DNA of 64,000 nt from Mesorhizobium sp. B2-1-8 (lineage in GTDB: Bacteria > Pseudomonadota > Alphaproteobacteria > Rhizobiales > Rhizobiaceae): contig NZ_CP083952.1 in assembly GCF_006442545.2 (NCBI RefSeq), forward strand, positions 5,371,501 through 5,435,500, read 5' to 3'. Below, piece after piece: positions 37,948 to 47,365 of the stretch. The first letter of the stretch is position 1; every line of letters starts with the position of its first letter. A program made the position numbers and the translations under genes. The notes beneath the pieces were generated by a model, which saw only the letters and a program-made list of their open reading frames with translations, was not told where the DNA came from and ran no database searches.

Positions 37948-38514
37948 TCACTCCCGCGCAATGATCTCCTGGCCGTCGATGACCAGCCTGAGGCCAAGGT
38001 CACCGGCCCTGCGGCGGGCAAGGAAGCGCGGGCGGCGCGTGGTCGAAACGCGGCCCTTGCGACGGTCCTGCGGCGGCAGTGTCTTGATGGCGGCGCCGAG
38101 CGATTCTTCCAGCGTGCGGGCGACGCCGTCGGATTCGATCAGCAGCATCGGCAGGCGGTAGGCATCGGCCCAGGCGCGCCAGTCGGCGGCAACGTCTTCG
38201 AGATCGTCGGCTACCAGCAGCGGCACCGACAGCATCGGATCGTTGTGCAGGAGTTCCAGGGTCACCGTGACATTGCCTTCCGGATCCTCCATCGCACGGG
38301 CGGCGACGCCGCGAAATGCATTGGCGGGCAGCACGATGATCGCCGGCAGGCCGCTCATCTCGAGCAGGCGGCGGATCACGGCGCCACGCTGGTCGATGGT
38401 GAAGGTCACGTCGCCGTAATCGTCACGCGTCGCGTAGCTCACCACCTGCGGCAGGCGGAATGGGTCGAGGCGCATGTTGCGTCCCGCCCAGACTGGCTTC
38501 AGTCCAGTGTTCAT
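37948..38514 (-). CDS. DUF6101 family protein
   Basis: A 188-residue protein found mainly in Rhizobiales. It begins MNTGLKPVWAGRNMRLDPFR, with FRLPQVVSYATRDDYGDVTF following, and has a basic, Arg-rich end (RRPRFLARRRAGDLGLRL). No signal peptide or membrane helix is visible. The function is unknown. The family assignment rests on memory of the N-terminal pattern, so treat it as moderately supported. Confidence 0.7.
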   Translation of the reverse strand: MNTGLKPVWAGRNMRLDPFRLPQVVSYATRDDYGDVTFTIDQRGAVIRRLLEMSGLPAIIVLPANAFRGVAARAMEDPEGNVTVTLELLHNDPMLSVPLLVADDLEDVAADWRAWADAYRLPMLLIESDGVARTLEESLGAAIKTLPPQDRRKGRVSTTRRPRFLARRRAGDLGLRLVIDGQEIIARE

Positions 38515-38698
38515 AGAGTGCCTTCCTGTCTGTCTCCTGAGAGCCGGTGTCCGGTTCTCTCCGGGCCAGTTTTCCCGGCCTCGTTATGGGGAAACAGTAG
38601 CGCCGGCTCCTTACCGCCGCGCTTAAGAAAGTCGGTTAAATTTTGCTGATCTCAGGGATGGTTATCGGAATGCCACCAACCACAAGATGTTGAAAGGA

Positions 38699-40129
38699 TC
38701 AGATAACCTTACCAGGATTCATGATGCCGGCCGGATCGAAGGCAGCCTTTACCCGGCGCATCAGATCGATGGCCATCGGCGGCGCGGTGGCGATCAGTTC
38801 GTCGCGCTTCAACTGACCGATGCCATGCTCGGCCGAGATCGAACCATGCAGGCTGCGCACCACGCCATGCACGGCCTTGTTCATGGCATGGTAGAGCGCC
38901 AGAAACGCCTCGTCGTCGCCGTCGACCGGCCGTGAAATGTTATAGTGGAGGTTGCCGTCTCCCATATGGCCGAAACAGACCACGCGGGCGCCGGCGCTCA
39001 CTGACGCCACCGCGCCAGCGGCCTCCGCGATGAAGCGCGGTATCGATGCGATCGGCACTGAAATGTCGTGCTTGATCGAGGCGCCTTCCGGCTTCTGTGC
39101 CTCGGGCAACAGCTCGCGGAAGTTCCAGAAAGCATCGCCCTGCCCCAGGCTGGCGGCGATGACGGCGTCGCCGACGAATTCCTGCTCGAGGCCTGCCGAG
39201 AGCACATCCTCGATCAGCGCCCGCGAATCCTCCGACGAGCGGCCGGACGATATCTGCATCAGCACATACCAGGGCCAATCCTCCATCAGCGGCCGCGTCA
39301 CGTCCGTGGTATGCGCCAGCGTGAAATCGTATGGCCGCTTGCCGATCAGTTCGAAGGCGGTGAGCGCGGCCCCGGCGCGGTCCATGGCCAGGCTGAACAG
39401 GGAAAGAGCGGCCTCGGGCGACGACAGGCCGACGAAGGCGACGTCGCGCCCCTTGGGCTTCGGAAAGAGTTTGAGCACGGCGGCGGTGATGACGCCGAGC
39501 GTGCCTTCTGCGCCGACGAACAGGTTCTTCAGGTCGTAGCCGGTGTTGTCCTTCTTCAGCTTGCGCAAATCGTCGAACACCTCGCCGGTAGGCAACACCA
39601 CCTCGACGCCGAGGCAGAGCTCGCGCGCATTGCCATAGGCCAGCACGCCGGTGCCGCCGGCATTGGACGACAGGTTACCGCCGATCTGGCAGGAGCCTTG
39701 CGCGGCGAGCGACAGCGGGAACAGCCGGTCGGCGGCATCGGCTGCTTCCTGCAAGGTCTGCAGGATCACACCGGCCTCGACCGTGACCGTGTTCGACAGG
39801 ACATCGATCTCGCGGATGCGGTTCAGCCGTGACAGCGACAGGACGATTTCACGGCCGGACTTGTCCGGCACCTGGGCGCCGACCAGCCCGGTGTTGCCGC
39901 TTTGCGGCACGATTGGCGTTCCGCTCTCCGTCGCCAGCCGCATGATCCGGCTGACCTCGTCGACGCTGCCCGGCCGCAGCACCAGGGACGTCGCGCCATG
40001 CCAGAGGCCGCGTCGCTCGATCAGATAAGGTGCGATGTCCTGCTGATCGCGCAGCGCATATTTATCGCCGACAATCGCCGCGAAACGATCGATGAGAGCG
40101 GGATCGAGTGTCTTTGCCGTTTCGGTCAT
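38699..40129 (-). CDS. FAD-binding oxidoreductase, GlcD/D2HGDH type
   Basis: A 476-residue flavoprotein of the D-lactate/glycolate oxidase and D-2-hydroxyglutarate dehydrogenase group. The FAD-binding domain has VPQSGNTGLVGAQVPD and NAGGTGVLAYGNAREL. The C-terminal FAD-oxidase domain has CFGHMGDGNLHYN and GSISAEHGIGQLKRDEL. The 2-hydroxyacid substrate is not decided by sequence. It is followed downstream by DUF6101 and preceded by tsaC on the same strand. Confidence 0.9.
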   Translation of the reverse strand: MTETAKTLDPALIDRFAAIVGDKYALRDQQDIAPYLIERRGLWHGATSLVLRPGSVDEVSRIMRLATESGTPIVPQSGNTGLVGAQVPDKSGREIVLSLSRLNRIREIDVLSNTVTVEAGVILQTLQEAADAADRLFPLSLAAQGSCQIGGNLSSNAGGTGVLAYGNARELCLGVEVVLPTGEVFDDLRKLKKDNTGYDLKNLFVGAEGTLGVITAAVLKLFPKPKGRDVAFVGLSSPEAALSLFSLAMDRAGAALTAFELIGKRPYDFTLAHTTDVTRPLMEDWPWYVLMQISSGRSSEDSRALIEDVLSAGLEQEFVGDAVIAASLGQGDAFWNFRELLPEAQKPEGASIKHDISVPIASIPRFIAEAAGAVASVSAGARVVCFGHMGDGNLHYNISRPVDGDDEAFLALYHAMNKAVHGVVRSLHGSISAEHGIGQLKRDELIATAPPMAIDLMRRVKAAFDPAGIMNPGKVI

Positions 40130-40138
40130 GTGGGAAAA

Positions 40139-41113
40139 CTACGTCGAGGGCTGTGCGTTGTCACGAGGAGCGGCGGCGCGGGAGAGCCGGTCGTTGATAG
40201 CCTCGCCCAGCCCTTCAAAAGGGATCGGCTCGACCGCGATGGTGCGCGCGCCGCTGCGGTCGAGTTCCTGCATGTAGGCGAAGAGATTGCTTGCCGCTTC
40301 CCGAAGATCGCCTGAAACCGAGAGGTTGAGGAAAGCGGTTGCGCCACGCCAGCCTTCCGCTCTCTGGCTGCCAAAGGCGAGCAGCGCTTCGCCCTCGCCG
40401 ATCGCCCGCACTTTGAGCCGAACCGCGGCACCCGGCGCGTAGTGCGAGGCAAGCATGCCTGGCGCTTCGACGCCGGCAATGCCGCCGCGCAGCAGATCCA
40501 TGCCGATGGCCGCCTCGATTTCGCCTGCGGCAATGCCACCGGGCCGAAGCAGGCGCAATCTTTCGCCTTCGGCCTTGACGATGGTCGATTCCAGCCCGAC
40601 CGGTGTGGCGCCGCCATCGACCACCAGCTTGATGCGCGCGCCTAAATCCGTCGCCACCGCTTGCGCCGTCGTCGCGCTGATCTTGCCGGATGAATTGGCG
40701 CTGGGCGCGGCAAGCGGTCGGCCGAGCCTGGCGATCAGCTCGCCGCCAAAACCCCTCGGCATGCGCAAGGCGACCGTGTCGAGCCCGGCGGTGACCAGCG
40801 GATGAATGCCGTTGCCGGGGCGCTGCGGCAGCACCAGCGTCAGCGGGCCCGGCCAGAAGGCAAGCGCGAGCTTCGTCGACAGCGGATCGAACAGAGCGAT
40901 GCGCTCGGCCATCGCCATGTCGGCGACATGGGCGATCAGCGGATTGAAACGCGGCCGACCCTTGGCTTCGAAAATGCGCGCCACGCCGATGCCGCTGGTG
41001 GCGTCGCCTGCCAGCCCATAGACGGTCTCGGTCGGAATGGCGACGACATCGCCGCCCTCAAGCAGCGCCAACGCCGGTTCCATCGCTTCGCCGACGGCAA
41101 GTATTTCAGCCAC
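40139..41113 (-). CDS. tsaC: L-threonylcarbamoyladenylate synthase (Sua5 type)
   Basis: A protein of about 324 residues with an N-terminal YrdC/Sua5 domain (VAIPTETVYGLAGDA, KGRPRFNPLIAHVADM, PLAAPSANSSGKISATTA) and a C-terminal Sua5 domain (GMLASHYAPGAAVRL). It makes threonylcarbamoyl-AMP, the precursor of the t6A modification in ANN-decoding tRNAs. The two-domain form is usual outside enterobacteria. The start is uncertain: GTG at 41113 has GAGG eight bases before it, while the longest frame begins ATG at 41188. The gap to the downstream flavoprotein gene is only 9 bases. Confidence 0.92.
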   Translation of the reverse strand: MAEILAVGEAMEPALALLEGGDVVAIPTETVYGLAGDATSGIGVARIFEAKGRPRFNPLIAHVADMAMAERIALFDPLSTKLALAFWPGPLTLVLPQRPGNGIHPLVTAGLDTVALRMPRGFGGELIARLGRPLAAPSANSSGKISATTAQAVATDLGARIKLVVDGGATPVGLESTIVKAEGERLRLLRPGGIAAGEIEAAIGMDLLRGGIAGVEAPGMLASHYAPGAAVRLKVRAIGEGEALLAFGSQRAEGWRGATAFLNLSVSGDLREAASNLFAYMQELDRSGARTIAVEPIPFEGLGEAINDRLSRAAAPRDNAQPST

Positions 41114-41268
41114 TCTCGTCACCTCGCGGATGCCGGCTGCGTAATACGACGGCGTCTCCGGGGCAAGCGGGCATTGGCAATTCATCAATTCCTAAAATGC
41201 TATGTTTCCATGAAAGCCGGTATCAATCGCCGGGCACTATCGTGCGGGCTTCTGGGCAATGGGGAGCT

Positions 41269-41745
41269 ATGTCAGTGTCTATGCGTATCTGGGGAACGCT
41301 TGCTATCAGTCTGGCTGCCATGGCTGGCGGGGCTCAGGCCTCGTCGCTGGTCTTTCCCGGTGCGCCGGCCTCGACGCCCTCCATCCTTGCGCTGAAGGCG
41401 ACCGACGGCAAGGCGAGCGACGTGGTGTCCGTCGTTGCGCTCGGCGAGCCCGACGTCACTTATGAAAAGGTGGCGGCAATCCCGGACAAGGCCGAGGCGA
41501 GGCAAGGCTTCCCGCAGAGCCCGATGATCATTCGCGGCGGGATCGTCGGCGGCGCCTTCTCGACACCAGTGCAAGCCAAGGCGCCGGCCGCCGCAACCGC
41601 CCCCGCTACGGCAACCTCCCCCGCCACGGCGACCGCCTCGGCAGCCCCCGCGCCGGCGGCGCACGGAAAAGCAGCGGCACCGGCGGCAGCCGTAACACCG
41701 CCGGCAGCCCAACAGCCTGCTTCTGGAGCCGGCAAGGTCAAATAG
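41269..41745 (+). CDS. Secreted Ala/Pro-rich protein, unknown
   Basis: A 158-residue protein. Residues 1-24 form a signal peptide (RIWGTLAISLAAMAGGAQAS). A central segment (SILALKATDGKASDVVSVVA; FPQSPMIIRGGIVGG) is followed by a low-complexity tail of Ala, Pro and Thr from about residue 105. A GGGGAG box precedes the ATG. The core looks conserved in type with other small rhizobial exported proteins, but I cannot name a family. Confidence 0.65.
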   Translation: MSVSMRIWGTLAISLAAMAGGAQASSLVFPGAPASTPSILALKATDGKASDVVSVVALGEPDVTYEKVAAIPDKAEARQGFPQSPMIIRGGIVGGAFSTPVQAKAPAAATAPATATSPATATASAAPAPAAHGKAAAPAAAVTPPAAQQPASGAGKVK

Positions 41746-41920
41746 CGAGCTGCCAACTGGCCGATCAAAATGCTCGATGGCTTGACGGCAGTCTGGCGCG
41801 CTGCGCAACCATTATGAGGCGAATTTCGTCTCGACGATCTGGCTGGCGGCCCTGGGGCCTGAGTTTCGCCAAGCGGCTCCGGCAGACGGGATTGCATCGT
41901 TCAAGGCAAGGGGGTTGCTC

Positions 41921-42307
41921 ATGAAAAAATCGAAAACCGTTACCGTGGCTGGGTTTCTGCTGGCGTCATTGCTTGGCGGCGCGGCCCATGCGGATGACAT
42001 GCTGGGGTCCTATGTCGCGCGCATTTCCGATCGCGATCACCAGGCAAGCGACGGCTATGCGCTGGATGGCGCCGCGCAAATGGTGCGGCAGGACCGCGCC
42101 AACTGGCACAAATTCCACCGCCGCGACAGCGACGACGAAGGTGATGCCTGGTTCAGGACCAACGACCAGCGTGCCGACCTGCAGCGCATGCTGGAACGCC
42201 CCGGCGCGATGAGTTCCTCGACCAAGCGCGCCATCGTCAATGGCGAGCCGCTGATCCAGGTCGACGTCTACGAAAACAGCGTGCGCGTCAGCATTCTGGA
42301 GAACTGA
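41921..42307 (+). CDS. Secreted protein, unknown
   Basis: A 128-residue protein with signal peptide MKKSKTVTVAGFLLASLLGG ending AHA. The mature part is polar and compact: MLGSYVARISDRDHQASDGY, RANWHKFHRRDSDDEGDAWF, and the C-terminal VDVYENSVRVSILEN. No Cys. The ATG at 41921 follows AAGGGGG. The family is not recognised. It is followed by a strong hairpin. Confidence 0.65.
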   Translation: MKKSKTVTVAGFLLASLLGGAAHADDMLGSYVARISDRDHQASDGYALDGAAQMVRQDRANWHKFHRRDSDDEGDAWFRTNDQRADLQRMLERPGAMSSSTKRAIVNGEPLIQVDVYENSVRVSILEN

Positions 42308-42332
42308 TCAAATCAGTTTGAAAAGACAACAA

Positions 42333-42360
42333 AAAGGGCGGCGCCAAAGCGCCGCCCTTT
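42333..42360. terminator. Bidirectional rho-independent terminator
   Basis: Perfect 12-base arms (AAAGGGCGGCGC and its complement) around a CAAA loop. Read leftward it ends in a T5 tract, fitting the leftward acidic-protein gene; it also follows the rightward secreted-protein gene by 25 bases. Confidence 0.85.
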
Positions 42361-42385
42361 CCTCGATAAAACCTGTCACCTGAAA

Positions 42386-42676
42386 TCAGGCCGCTTCTTC
42401 CTTGTCGTCTTCGTCGGACTCGCCATCTTCGGATTCTTCATCGTCCTCGGCGTCGTCGCCTTCGGCCTTCACAGCGTCATCGGCATCTTCTTCGTCAGAC
42501 TCTTCGCCGTCTTCATCATCGCCATCTTCGTCATCGCCATCCTCGTCTTCATCAGACAGATCGGCGGCTTCGGCCGTGGCAGCGGCATGATCGAGGGCCG
42601 TTTCGGAAGCGGATTCAAGCGCCTCGGCGGGGGCCGAGGTTTCTTCTGTCACTTCGATTTCGTGATCGGAATTCAT
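42386..42676 (-). CDS. Extremely acidic low-complexity protein
   Basis: A 96-residue protein of which 49 residues are Asp or Glu and only two Lys, with no Arg. Residues 1-40 are Ala/Glu-rich with likely helix (EALESASETALDHAAATAEA); the rest is repeats of DEDGDDEDG type, largely disordered. It has a GGAGGG box before its ATG and a terminator after the stop, so it looks truly translated. It lies downstream of glyS on the same strand. Possible roles are basic-protein or RNA-binding-partner buffering; this is only inference. Confidence 0.6.
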   Translation of the reverse strand: MNSDHEIEVTEETSAPAEALESASETALDHAAATAEAADLSDEDEDGDDEDGDDEDGEESDEEDADDAVKAEGDDAEDDEESEDGESDEDDKEEAA

Positions 42677-42786
42677 GGAAGCCCTCCGTTGGGTTGGGGA
42701 ACATGTCCTTTTGCCACGGAGAGATCATCGTCATATGACTGTAAGCCGGCTCGAACGACCGGCTGGAAGATATTTTTCCTCGCCTC

Positions 42787-45165
42787 TCAACCAGCGATTT
42801 TCGAGAAATCCGCGACCTGACCGGTAGCGGTCCGAATGCGCGTGAGCAGCGCAAGGCGGTTGGCGCGCACGGACAAGTCCTCATCATTCACGAGAACATG
42901 CTCAAAGAATGAATCAACGGGTTCACGCAAAGCGCTAAGCGCCAGCATGGCAGCGGAAAAGTCTTGGTTTTGAATCGCTTCGCCGGCTTGCTTCTCGGCC
43001 TGATTCACCGCCGCAAACAGCGACTTCTCGGCATCTTGCCGGAACGACGCCGGTTCGACGGTTTCGGCGACCGCCGTTTTCTTCTTCTCCTCGGCGGCCA
43101 GGATGTTGGCGGCACGCTTGGTGCCAGCGAGCAGGTTTTTGCCATCCTCGGTGTCGAGGAAGGAACCAAGCGCTTCGACGCGGCGCACGATCTGCAACAG
43201 GTCGTCGGACTGCGGCGTGATGACGGCATCGATGAGATCGTGCCGTGCGCCCTGGTCGCGGAGATGGACTTTCAGGCGGTCGTGGAAGAACGACAGGAGG
43301 TCGGCGATCAGCGGCGACAGCGATGCCTCAAGCTCCATCAGACGCTGGCCGTCAAAGAACTCTCGCTCCTGATCAGCGGAGCCAAAAGTATCCGAACCTG
43401 CCTTGGCCAGCCCGCCTTTCAACAAGTTGGAAATCACGCCTGCTTCCAGCAACAATCGGCTTGCACCCTTGTCGTCGCGAATGCGCGAATCGAGCATGGC
43501 GACGACGCCGCGGCTCACAGCTCCCTCGCCTTTTTGTTCGTATGCGGCGAGTGCCGACGAGACCGCCGCCGCGATAGCGATGCCCAGCGAAAGCTCGAGC
43601 TTGTTTTCCAGCATGATCCGCACCACGCCTAGCGCCGATCGACGCAGCGCGTAGGGATCCTTCGACCCTGTCGGCTTTTCGTCGATGGCCCAGAAGCCGA
43701 GCAGCGTGTCCAGCTTGTCGGCGAGCGCGACGGCGACCGACACCGGGTCGCTCGGCACATAATCGGACGGGCCCTGCGGCTTGTAGTGCTCTTCGATGGC
43801 CGCGGCCACGGATTGATGCTCGCCTTGCAGCAGCGCGTATTTGCGGCCCATGGCGCCTTGCAATTCGGGAAACTCGCCGACCACTTCGGTGGTGAGATCG
43901 GCCTTGGCGAGAACAGCAGCACGACTTGCGAGCGCGGGATCGGCACCGACGATCGGCGCCAGTTCTTCCGCCAGCCGCGCAATCCGCTCCACCCGCTCGC
44001 CCTGCGTGCCGAGCTTGGCATGGAACGTGACATTGAGATGGTCGAGGCGGGCCATGCGCTGGTCGAGCGGCTTCTTCAGATCGAGCCCAAATTTTTCCGC
44101 AGATGCCCGGAGCTGCTCGAGATCGGGCAGATCCCCCTGGTCGGTCGTCCAGAAATAGAGCGCGTCGGACAGGCGGGCGCGCACCACCTTGCCGTTGCCG
44201 TGGGCGATCTCCTTGCCGCCGTCCTTCGCCTCGATGTTGGCGGTCAGGATGAAACGGTTGGAGAGCGCGTCGCTTTCTCCCTGCGGCCGCGTCACAAAGC
44301 ATTTCTGGTTGGCGCGGATGGTCAGGCGGATCACTTCCGCCGGAATGGCCAGGAAAGCCTCTTCGAACTCGCCCATCAGCACGACGGGCCACTCGACCAG
44401 CCCGGACACTTCTTCAAGCAAGCCCTCGTCCTCGACAAGGTCGAGCCCGTTGGCGAAGGCGAGGTTGCGGGCGTCGGCAAGGATGATCTCCTTGCGGCGG
44501 TCGGCATCGAGCACGACCTTGGCCGCTTCCAGCTTCGACACGTAATCGTCGAAGCGGCGCACGGTGATTTCGCCAGGCGCGAGGAAACGGTGGCCGTAGG
44601 TGATGTTGCCCGAACGGATGCCGTCGATCTCGAAATCGACCACGACCGGCTCCTCGGTCTCGGGGCCGAAGGTGCACAGGATCGATTGCAGCGGGCGCAC
44701 CCAGCGCAGCGAGCCCGGCTTGGCCGAGGCCGGCCCCCATCGCATCGACTTCGGCCAGGGGAAATTGCGGATGATGTCAGGCACCAGTCCGGCGATGATC
44801 TCTTCGGCCGCCCTGCCCGGCTTCGAAATATGGGCAACATAGAAGTCGCCCTTCTTCGGGTCGGAATGGACATGCGCTTCGGAGATCGAAGACAACCCGG
44901 CCTTGCGCAGGAAGCCTTGGACGGCCTGTTCAGGCGCCGATGTCGACGGCCCCTTGATATCCTCGTGAATATCCTTCGAGCGTGCGTTGAGGCCACGGAT
45001 ATCGAGGGTAAGGCGCCGCGGCGTCCAGTACTCGCGCGTCGCCTCGTAGGTCAGACCCGCCTCGACCAGACCGTCGGTCAGCATCTTCCTCAGATCGCCC
45101 GCCGCCTTGCGCTGCATGCGGGCAGGGATTTCCTCGGAGCGAAGTTCGAGCAACAAATCCGGCAT
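42787..45165 (-). CDS. glyS: Glycyl-tRNA synthetase beta subunit
   Basis: A 792-residue beta subunit of the alpha2beta2 bacterial glycyl-tRNA synthetase. It starts [20 protein letters not shown], as usual. Other landmarks: [38 protein letters not shown], and C-terminal tRNA-binding helices. The start ATG shares its A with the TGA of a small upstream ORF (at 45165), and GGAG lies eight bases upstream. The partner glyQ is 0.5 kb upstream on the same strand. Confidence 0.97.
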   Translation of the reverse strand: MPDLLLELRSEEIPARMQRKAAGDLRKMLTDGLVEAGLTYEATREYWTPRRLTLDIRGLNARSKDIHEDIKGPSTSAPEQAVQGFLRKAGLSSISEAHVHSDPKKGDFYVAHISKPGRAAEEIIAGLVPDIIRNFPWPKSMRWGPASAKPGSLRWVRPLQSILCTFGPETEEPVVVDFEIDGIRSGNITYGHRFLAPGEITVRRFDDYVSKLEAAKVVLDADRRKEIILADARNLAFANGLDLVEDEGLLEEVSGLVEWPVVLMGEFEEAFLAIPAEVIRLTIRANQKCFVTRPQGESDALSNRFILTANIEAKDGGKEIAHGNGKVVRARLSDALYFWTTDQGDLPDLEQLRASAEKFGLDLKKPLDQRMARLDHLNVTFHAKLGTQGERVERIARLAEELAPIVGADPALASRAAVLAKADLTTEVVGEFPELQGAMGRKYALLQGEHQSVAAAIEEHYKPQGPSDYVPSDPVSVAVALADKLDTLLGFWAIDEKPTGSKDPYALRRSALGVVRIMLENKLELSLGIAIAAAVSSALAAYEQKGEGAVSRGVVAMLDSRIRDDKGASRLLLEAGVISNLLKGGLAKAGSDTFGSADQEREFFDGQRLMELEASLSPLIADLLSFFHDRLKVHLRDQGARHDLIDAVITPQSDDLLQIVRRVEALGSFLDTEDGKNLLAGTKRAANILAAEEKKKTAVAETVEPASFRQDAEKSLFAAVNQAEKQAGEAIQNQDFSAAMLALSALREPVDSFFEHVLVNDEDLSVRANRLALLTRIRTATGQVADFSKIAG

Positions 45166-45284
45166 CAGCGTATCTCCGCCCGCATGCCATTTTCCTGTTT
45201 GCGCGTCCTCGCGCCTCCGGCGCTGCGGTCGCGCGGCTGGGCAGGAATCTCTTCGGAGCGAAGTTCTAGAAGCAGGTCAGGCAT
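45165..45284 (-). CDS. 39-codon ORF repeating the GlyS N-terminus, ending on the glyS start
   Basis: ATG at 45282-45284. The first 15 codons encode [15 protein letters not shown], identical to GlyS. The DNA differs from glyS at nine positions, all synonymous. The remaining 24 codons ([20 protein letters not shown], then AEIR) are unlike GlyS. The stop TGA shares its last base with the glyS ATG, so reinitiation is plausible. Codons 17-28 cover a strong hairpin that carries tandem Gly codons. The ORF has only a weak ribosome site. Whether it is translated is untested. Confidence 0.45.
   Translation of the reverse strand: MPDLLLELRSEEIPAQPRDRSAGGARTRKQENGMRAEIR
45201..45234. promoter_or_regulatory. 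Hairpin between the leader ORF start and glyS
   Basis: A GC-rich imperfect hairpin made of GCGCG/CGCGC, CC/GG and GCGCC/GGCGC arms with a short loop. On the glyS strand it lies inside the 39-codon ORF and ends 36 bases before the glyS start. It could affect glyS translation, or be a short dispersed palindrome. Confidence 0.5.
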
Positions 45285-45478
45285 GCTTGGGGCTCACGCG
45301 GCAAAATGGTCCGCGCGGGGCATAGCAACTCGGCTGGCCGCTGTCACCCTTTCCAGAAATTTTGGCCACCCTGTCGGGACGAGCCGACCCCGCCCGTCCT
45401 TGGATCAAAGATTTCCATGAACCGAACGCAGCGCTGAAGCGACCCACGCTCAGGCAGGGAACTATTGGCTGAACGATC

Positions 45479-45655
45479 ATGAAAACCGCATCCAGACTTC
45501 TTCAGATCCTCGCGCTCAGCGCCTGCTTCACCGCGCAGGCCCACGGCGCCTTCTCGATGCCGGGCGTGCGGCAGGCGCTGCGGACGATGTCTGGTCCGAG
45601 CGGCCAGATCCTGCCGCCGATCAACGCTTCCCTCGAAATGATCAACGGCGCTTGA
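45479..45655 (+). CDS. Small secreted protein, 58 residues
   Basis: ATG at 45479-45481, TGA at 45653-45655. Residues 1-24 look like a signal peptide (MKTASRLLQILALSACFTAQ, then AHGA). The mature part is about 34 residues: FSMPGVRQALRTMSGPSGQI and LPPINASLEMINGA. It sits on the opposite strand between glyQ and the glyS leader. No family recognised. Confidence 0.5.
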   Translation: MKTASRLLQILALSACFTAQAHGAFSMPGVRQALRTMSGPSGQILPPINASLEMINGA

Positions 45656-45658
45656 GGC

Positions 45659-46603
45659 TCAGGCCGCCAATCCACCGGCCTGCGTCTTCAAGAATGCCTC
45701 GCCGCAGGCTTTCGCCAGATTGCGTACCCGCAGGATGTAGCTCTGCCGCTCGGTGACCGAGATCACGCCACGCGCGTCCAGCAAATTGAAGACATGGCTC
45801 GCCTTGATGCACTGGTCATAGGCTGGAAAGACCATCTTGTGCATCGGCAAATTGTCGTTCGAGGCCGGCGCGCCGGCGTCGAGCAACGCCTTGCACTCGG
45901 CCTCGGCATCCTCGAAATGCCGAAGCAGCATCGCGGTGTTGGCGTATTCGAAATTGTGGCGCGAATATTCCTGCTCGGCCTGCAGGAAGACGTCGCCATA
46001 GGTCACCTTGTCGGCGCCTTCGCGGCCGTTGAAATTGAGGTCGTAGACGTTGTCGACGCCCTGCACATACATGGCCAGGCGCTCCAGGCCGTAGGTGAGT
46101 TCGCCGGCCACCGGCGCGCATTCTATGCCGCAGACCTGCTGGAAGTAGGTGAACTGCGACACTTCCATGCCATCGCACCAGCATTCCCAGCCAAGACCCC
46201 AGGCGCCCAGCGTCGGGCTTTCCCAGTCGTCCTCGACGAAGCGGATGTCGTGCAGCAGGGGATCGACGCCTATCGCCGCCAGCGATCCGAGGTAAAGTTC
46301 CTGCAGGTTTGGGGGATTGGGCTTCAGGATCACCTGGTACTGGTAGTAGTGCTGCAGCCGGTTTGGGTTCTCGCCGTAACGGCCGTCCTTGGGACGGCGC
46401 GAAGGCTGGACGTAGGCGGCGTTCCAACGCCTGGGCCCGAGTGCGCGCAGCGTCGTTGCCGGATGAAACGTGCCGGCGCCGACCTCCATGTCATAGGGTT
46501 GGAGGATGACGCAGCCATAGGCCGCCCAGTAATTGTGCAAGGTCAGGATCAGCCCCTGGAACGAGCGGCTGGGATGCATATGGGCTGGGATTTCAATCGT
46601 CAC
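45659..46603 (-). CDS. glyQ: Glycyl-tRNA synthetase alpha subunit
   Basis: A protein of about 314 residues, the catalytic alpha subunit that charges tRNA-Gly together with GlyS. Motifs: [75 protein letters not shown] and [10 protein letters not shown]. The start is uncertain: GTG at 46603 ([12 protein letters not shown]) fits a normal length; ATG at 46579 is an alternative. It is separated from glyS by the oppositely oriented small secreted-protein gene and the leader ORF. Confidence 0.96.
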   Translation of the reverse strand: MTIEIPAHMHPSRSFQGLILTLHNYWAAYGCVILQPYDMEVGAGTFHPATTLRALGPRRWNAAYVQPSRRPKDGRYGENPNRLQHYYQYQVILKPNPPNLQELYLGSLAAIGVDPLLHDIRFVEDDWESPTLGAWGLGWECWCDGMEVSQFTYFQQVCGIECAPVAGELTYGLERLAMYVQGVDNVYDLNFNGREGADKVTYGDVFLQAEQEYSRHNFEYANTAMLLRHFEDAEAECKALLDAGAPASNDNLPMHKMVFPAYDQCIKASHVFNLLDARGVISVTERQSYILRVRNLAKACGEAFLKTQAGGLAA

Positions 46604-46806
46604 GATGGCCTCGGCGACACAGGCTAGCTTGCGGCCACGTCCTAGAGACACGGCGGCAAAGCGTCAAGCAAGGCGCGTCCGATGCAGGCCGCGGTGAGCA
46701 TACCGGACGATGTTGAAACCTTTGCCAGCGACTGGCCCATTGCCCGCCGCCACGGTCCGCGATCCAATTCGACAAAGCGTCCGCTTCAAGCACAGCAGGT
46801 TCAGCC

Positions 46807-47268
46807 ATGTCCAACCCGATCACCATCCGCCCGGTCACGCGCCAGGACTTCGACCGATGGTTGCCGCTGTGGGACGGCTATAATGCGTTCTATGACCGTT
46901 CGGGCGAGACGGCGCTGGCAAGCGAGATCACCGCGATGACGTGGTCGCGCTTCTTCGACGCCTACGAGCCGGTCCATGCGCTGGTCGCCGAGAGCGGGGG
47001 CCGGCTTCTTGGCCTCGTCCACTACCTGTTCCACCGCAGCACCACGGCGATCGCGCCGAACTGCTATCTGCAGGATCTTTTCACCAACGAGGCCTCGCGC
47101 GGCAAAGGCATCGGCCGGGCGTTGATCGAAGGCGTCTACGAGCGCGCCCAGGCGGCGGGTTCCGGCCGGGTGTACTGGCTGACGCATGAAACCAATCACA
47201 CGGCGATGAAGCTCTATGACAAGGTCGGCGAACGCTCGGGCTTCGTCGTCTATCGTAAGATGTTCTGA
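46807..47268 (+). CDS. GNAT family N-acetyltransferase
   Basis: A 153-residue acetyltransferase. The acetyl-CoA loop is EASRGKGIGRALIEGVYERA, motif A of the fold. Before it is CYLQDLFTNE, and after it VYWLTHETNHTAMKLYDKVG and SGFVVYRK. The substrate is unknown. It stands alone, facing the convergent TPR protein gene across a bidirectional hairpin. Confidence 0.92.
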   Translation: MSNPITIRPVTRQDFDRWLPLWDGYNAFYDRSGETALASEITAMTWSRFFDAYEPVHALVAESGGRLLGLVHYLFHRSTTAIAPNCYLQDLFTNEASRGKGIGRALIEGVYERAQAAGSGRVYWLTHETNHTAMKLYDKVGERSGFVVYRKMF

Positions 47269-47321
47269 GGACGTTTCCAGCGCGTCGGCATGCGTTTGAG
47301 CGGCACGGATCTCAAAACCAA

Positions 47322-47344
47322 AACGGGGCTCTGAGAGCCCCGTT
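47322..47344. terminator. Bidirectional terminator hairpin
   Basis: Perfect 10-base arms (AACGGGGCTC and complement) around TGA, between the convergent GNAT and TPR genes. AAAACCAAAA on the left side gives a T-rich tail in the leftward direction. Confidence 0.75.
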
Positions 47345-47365
47345 CGCATTCCAAAAAAGGCGGTT

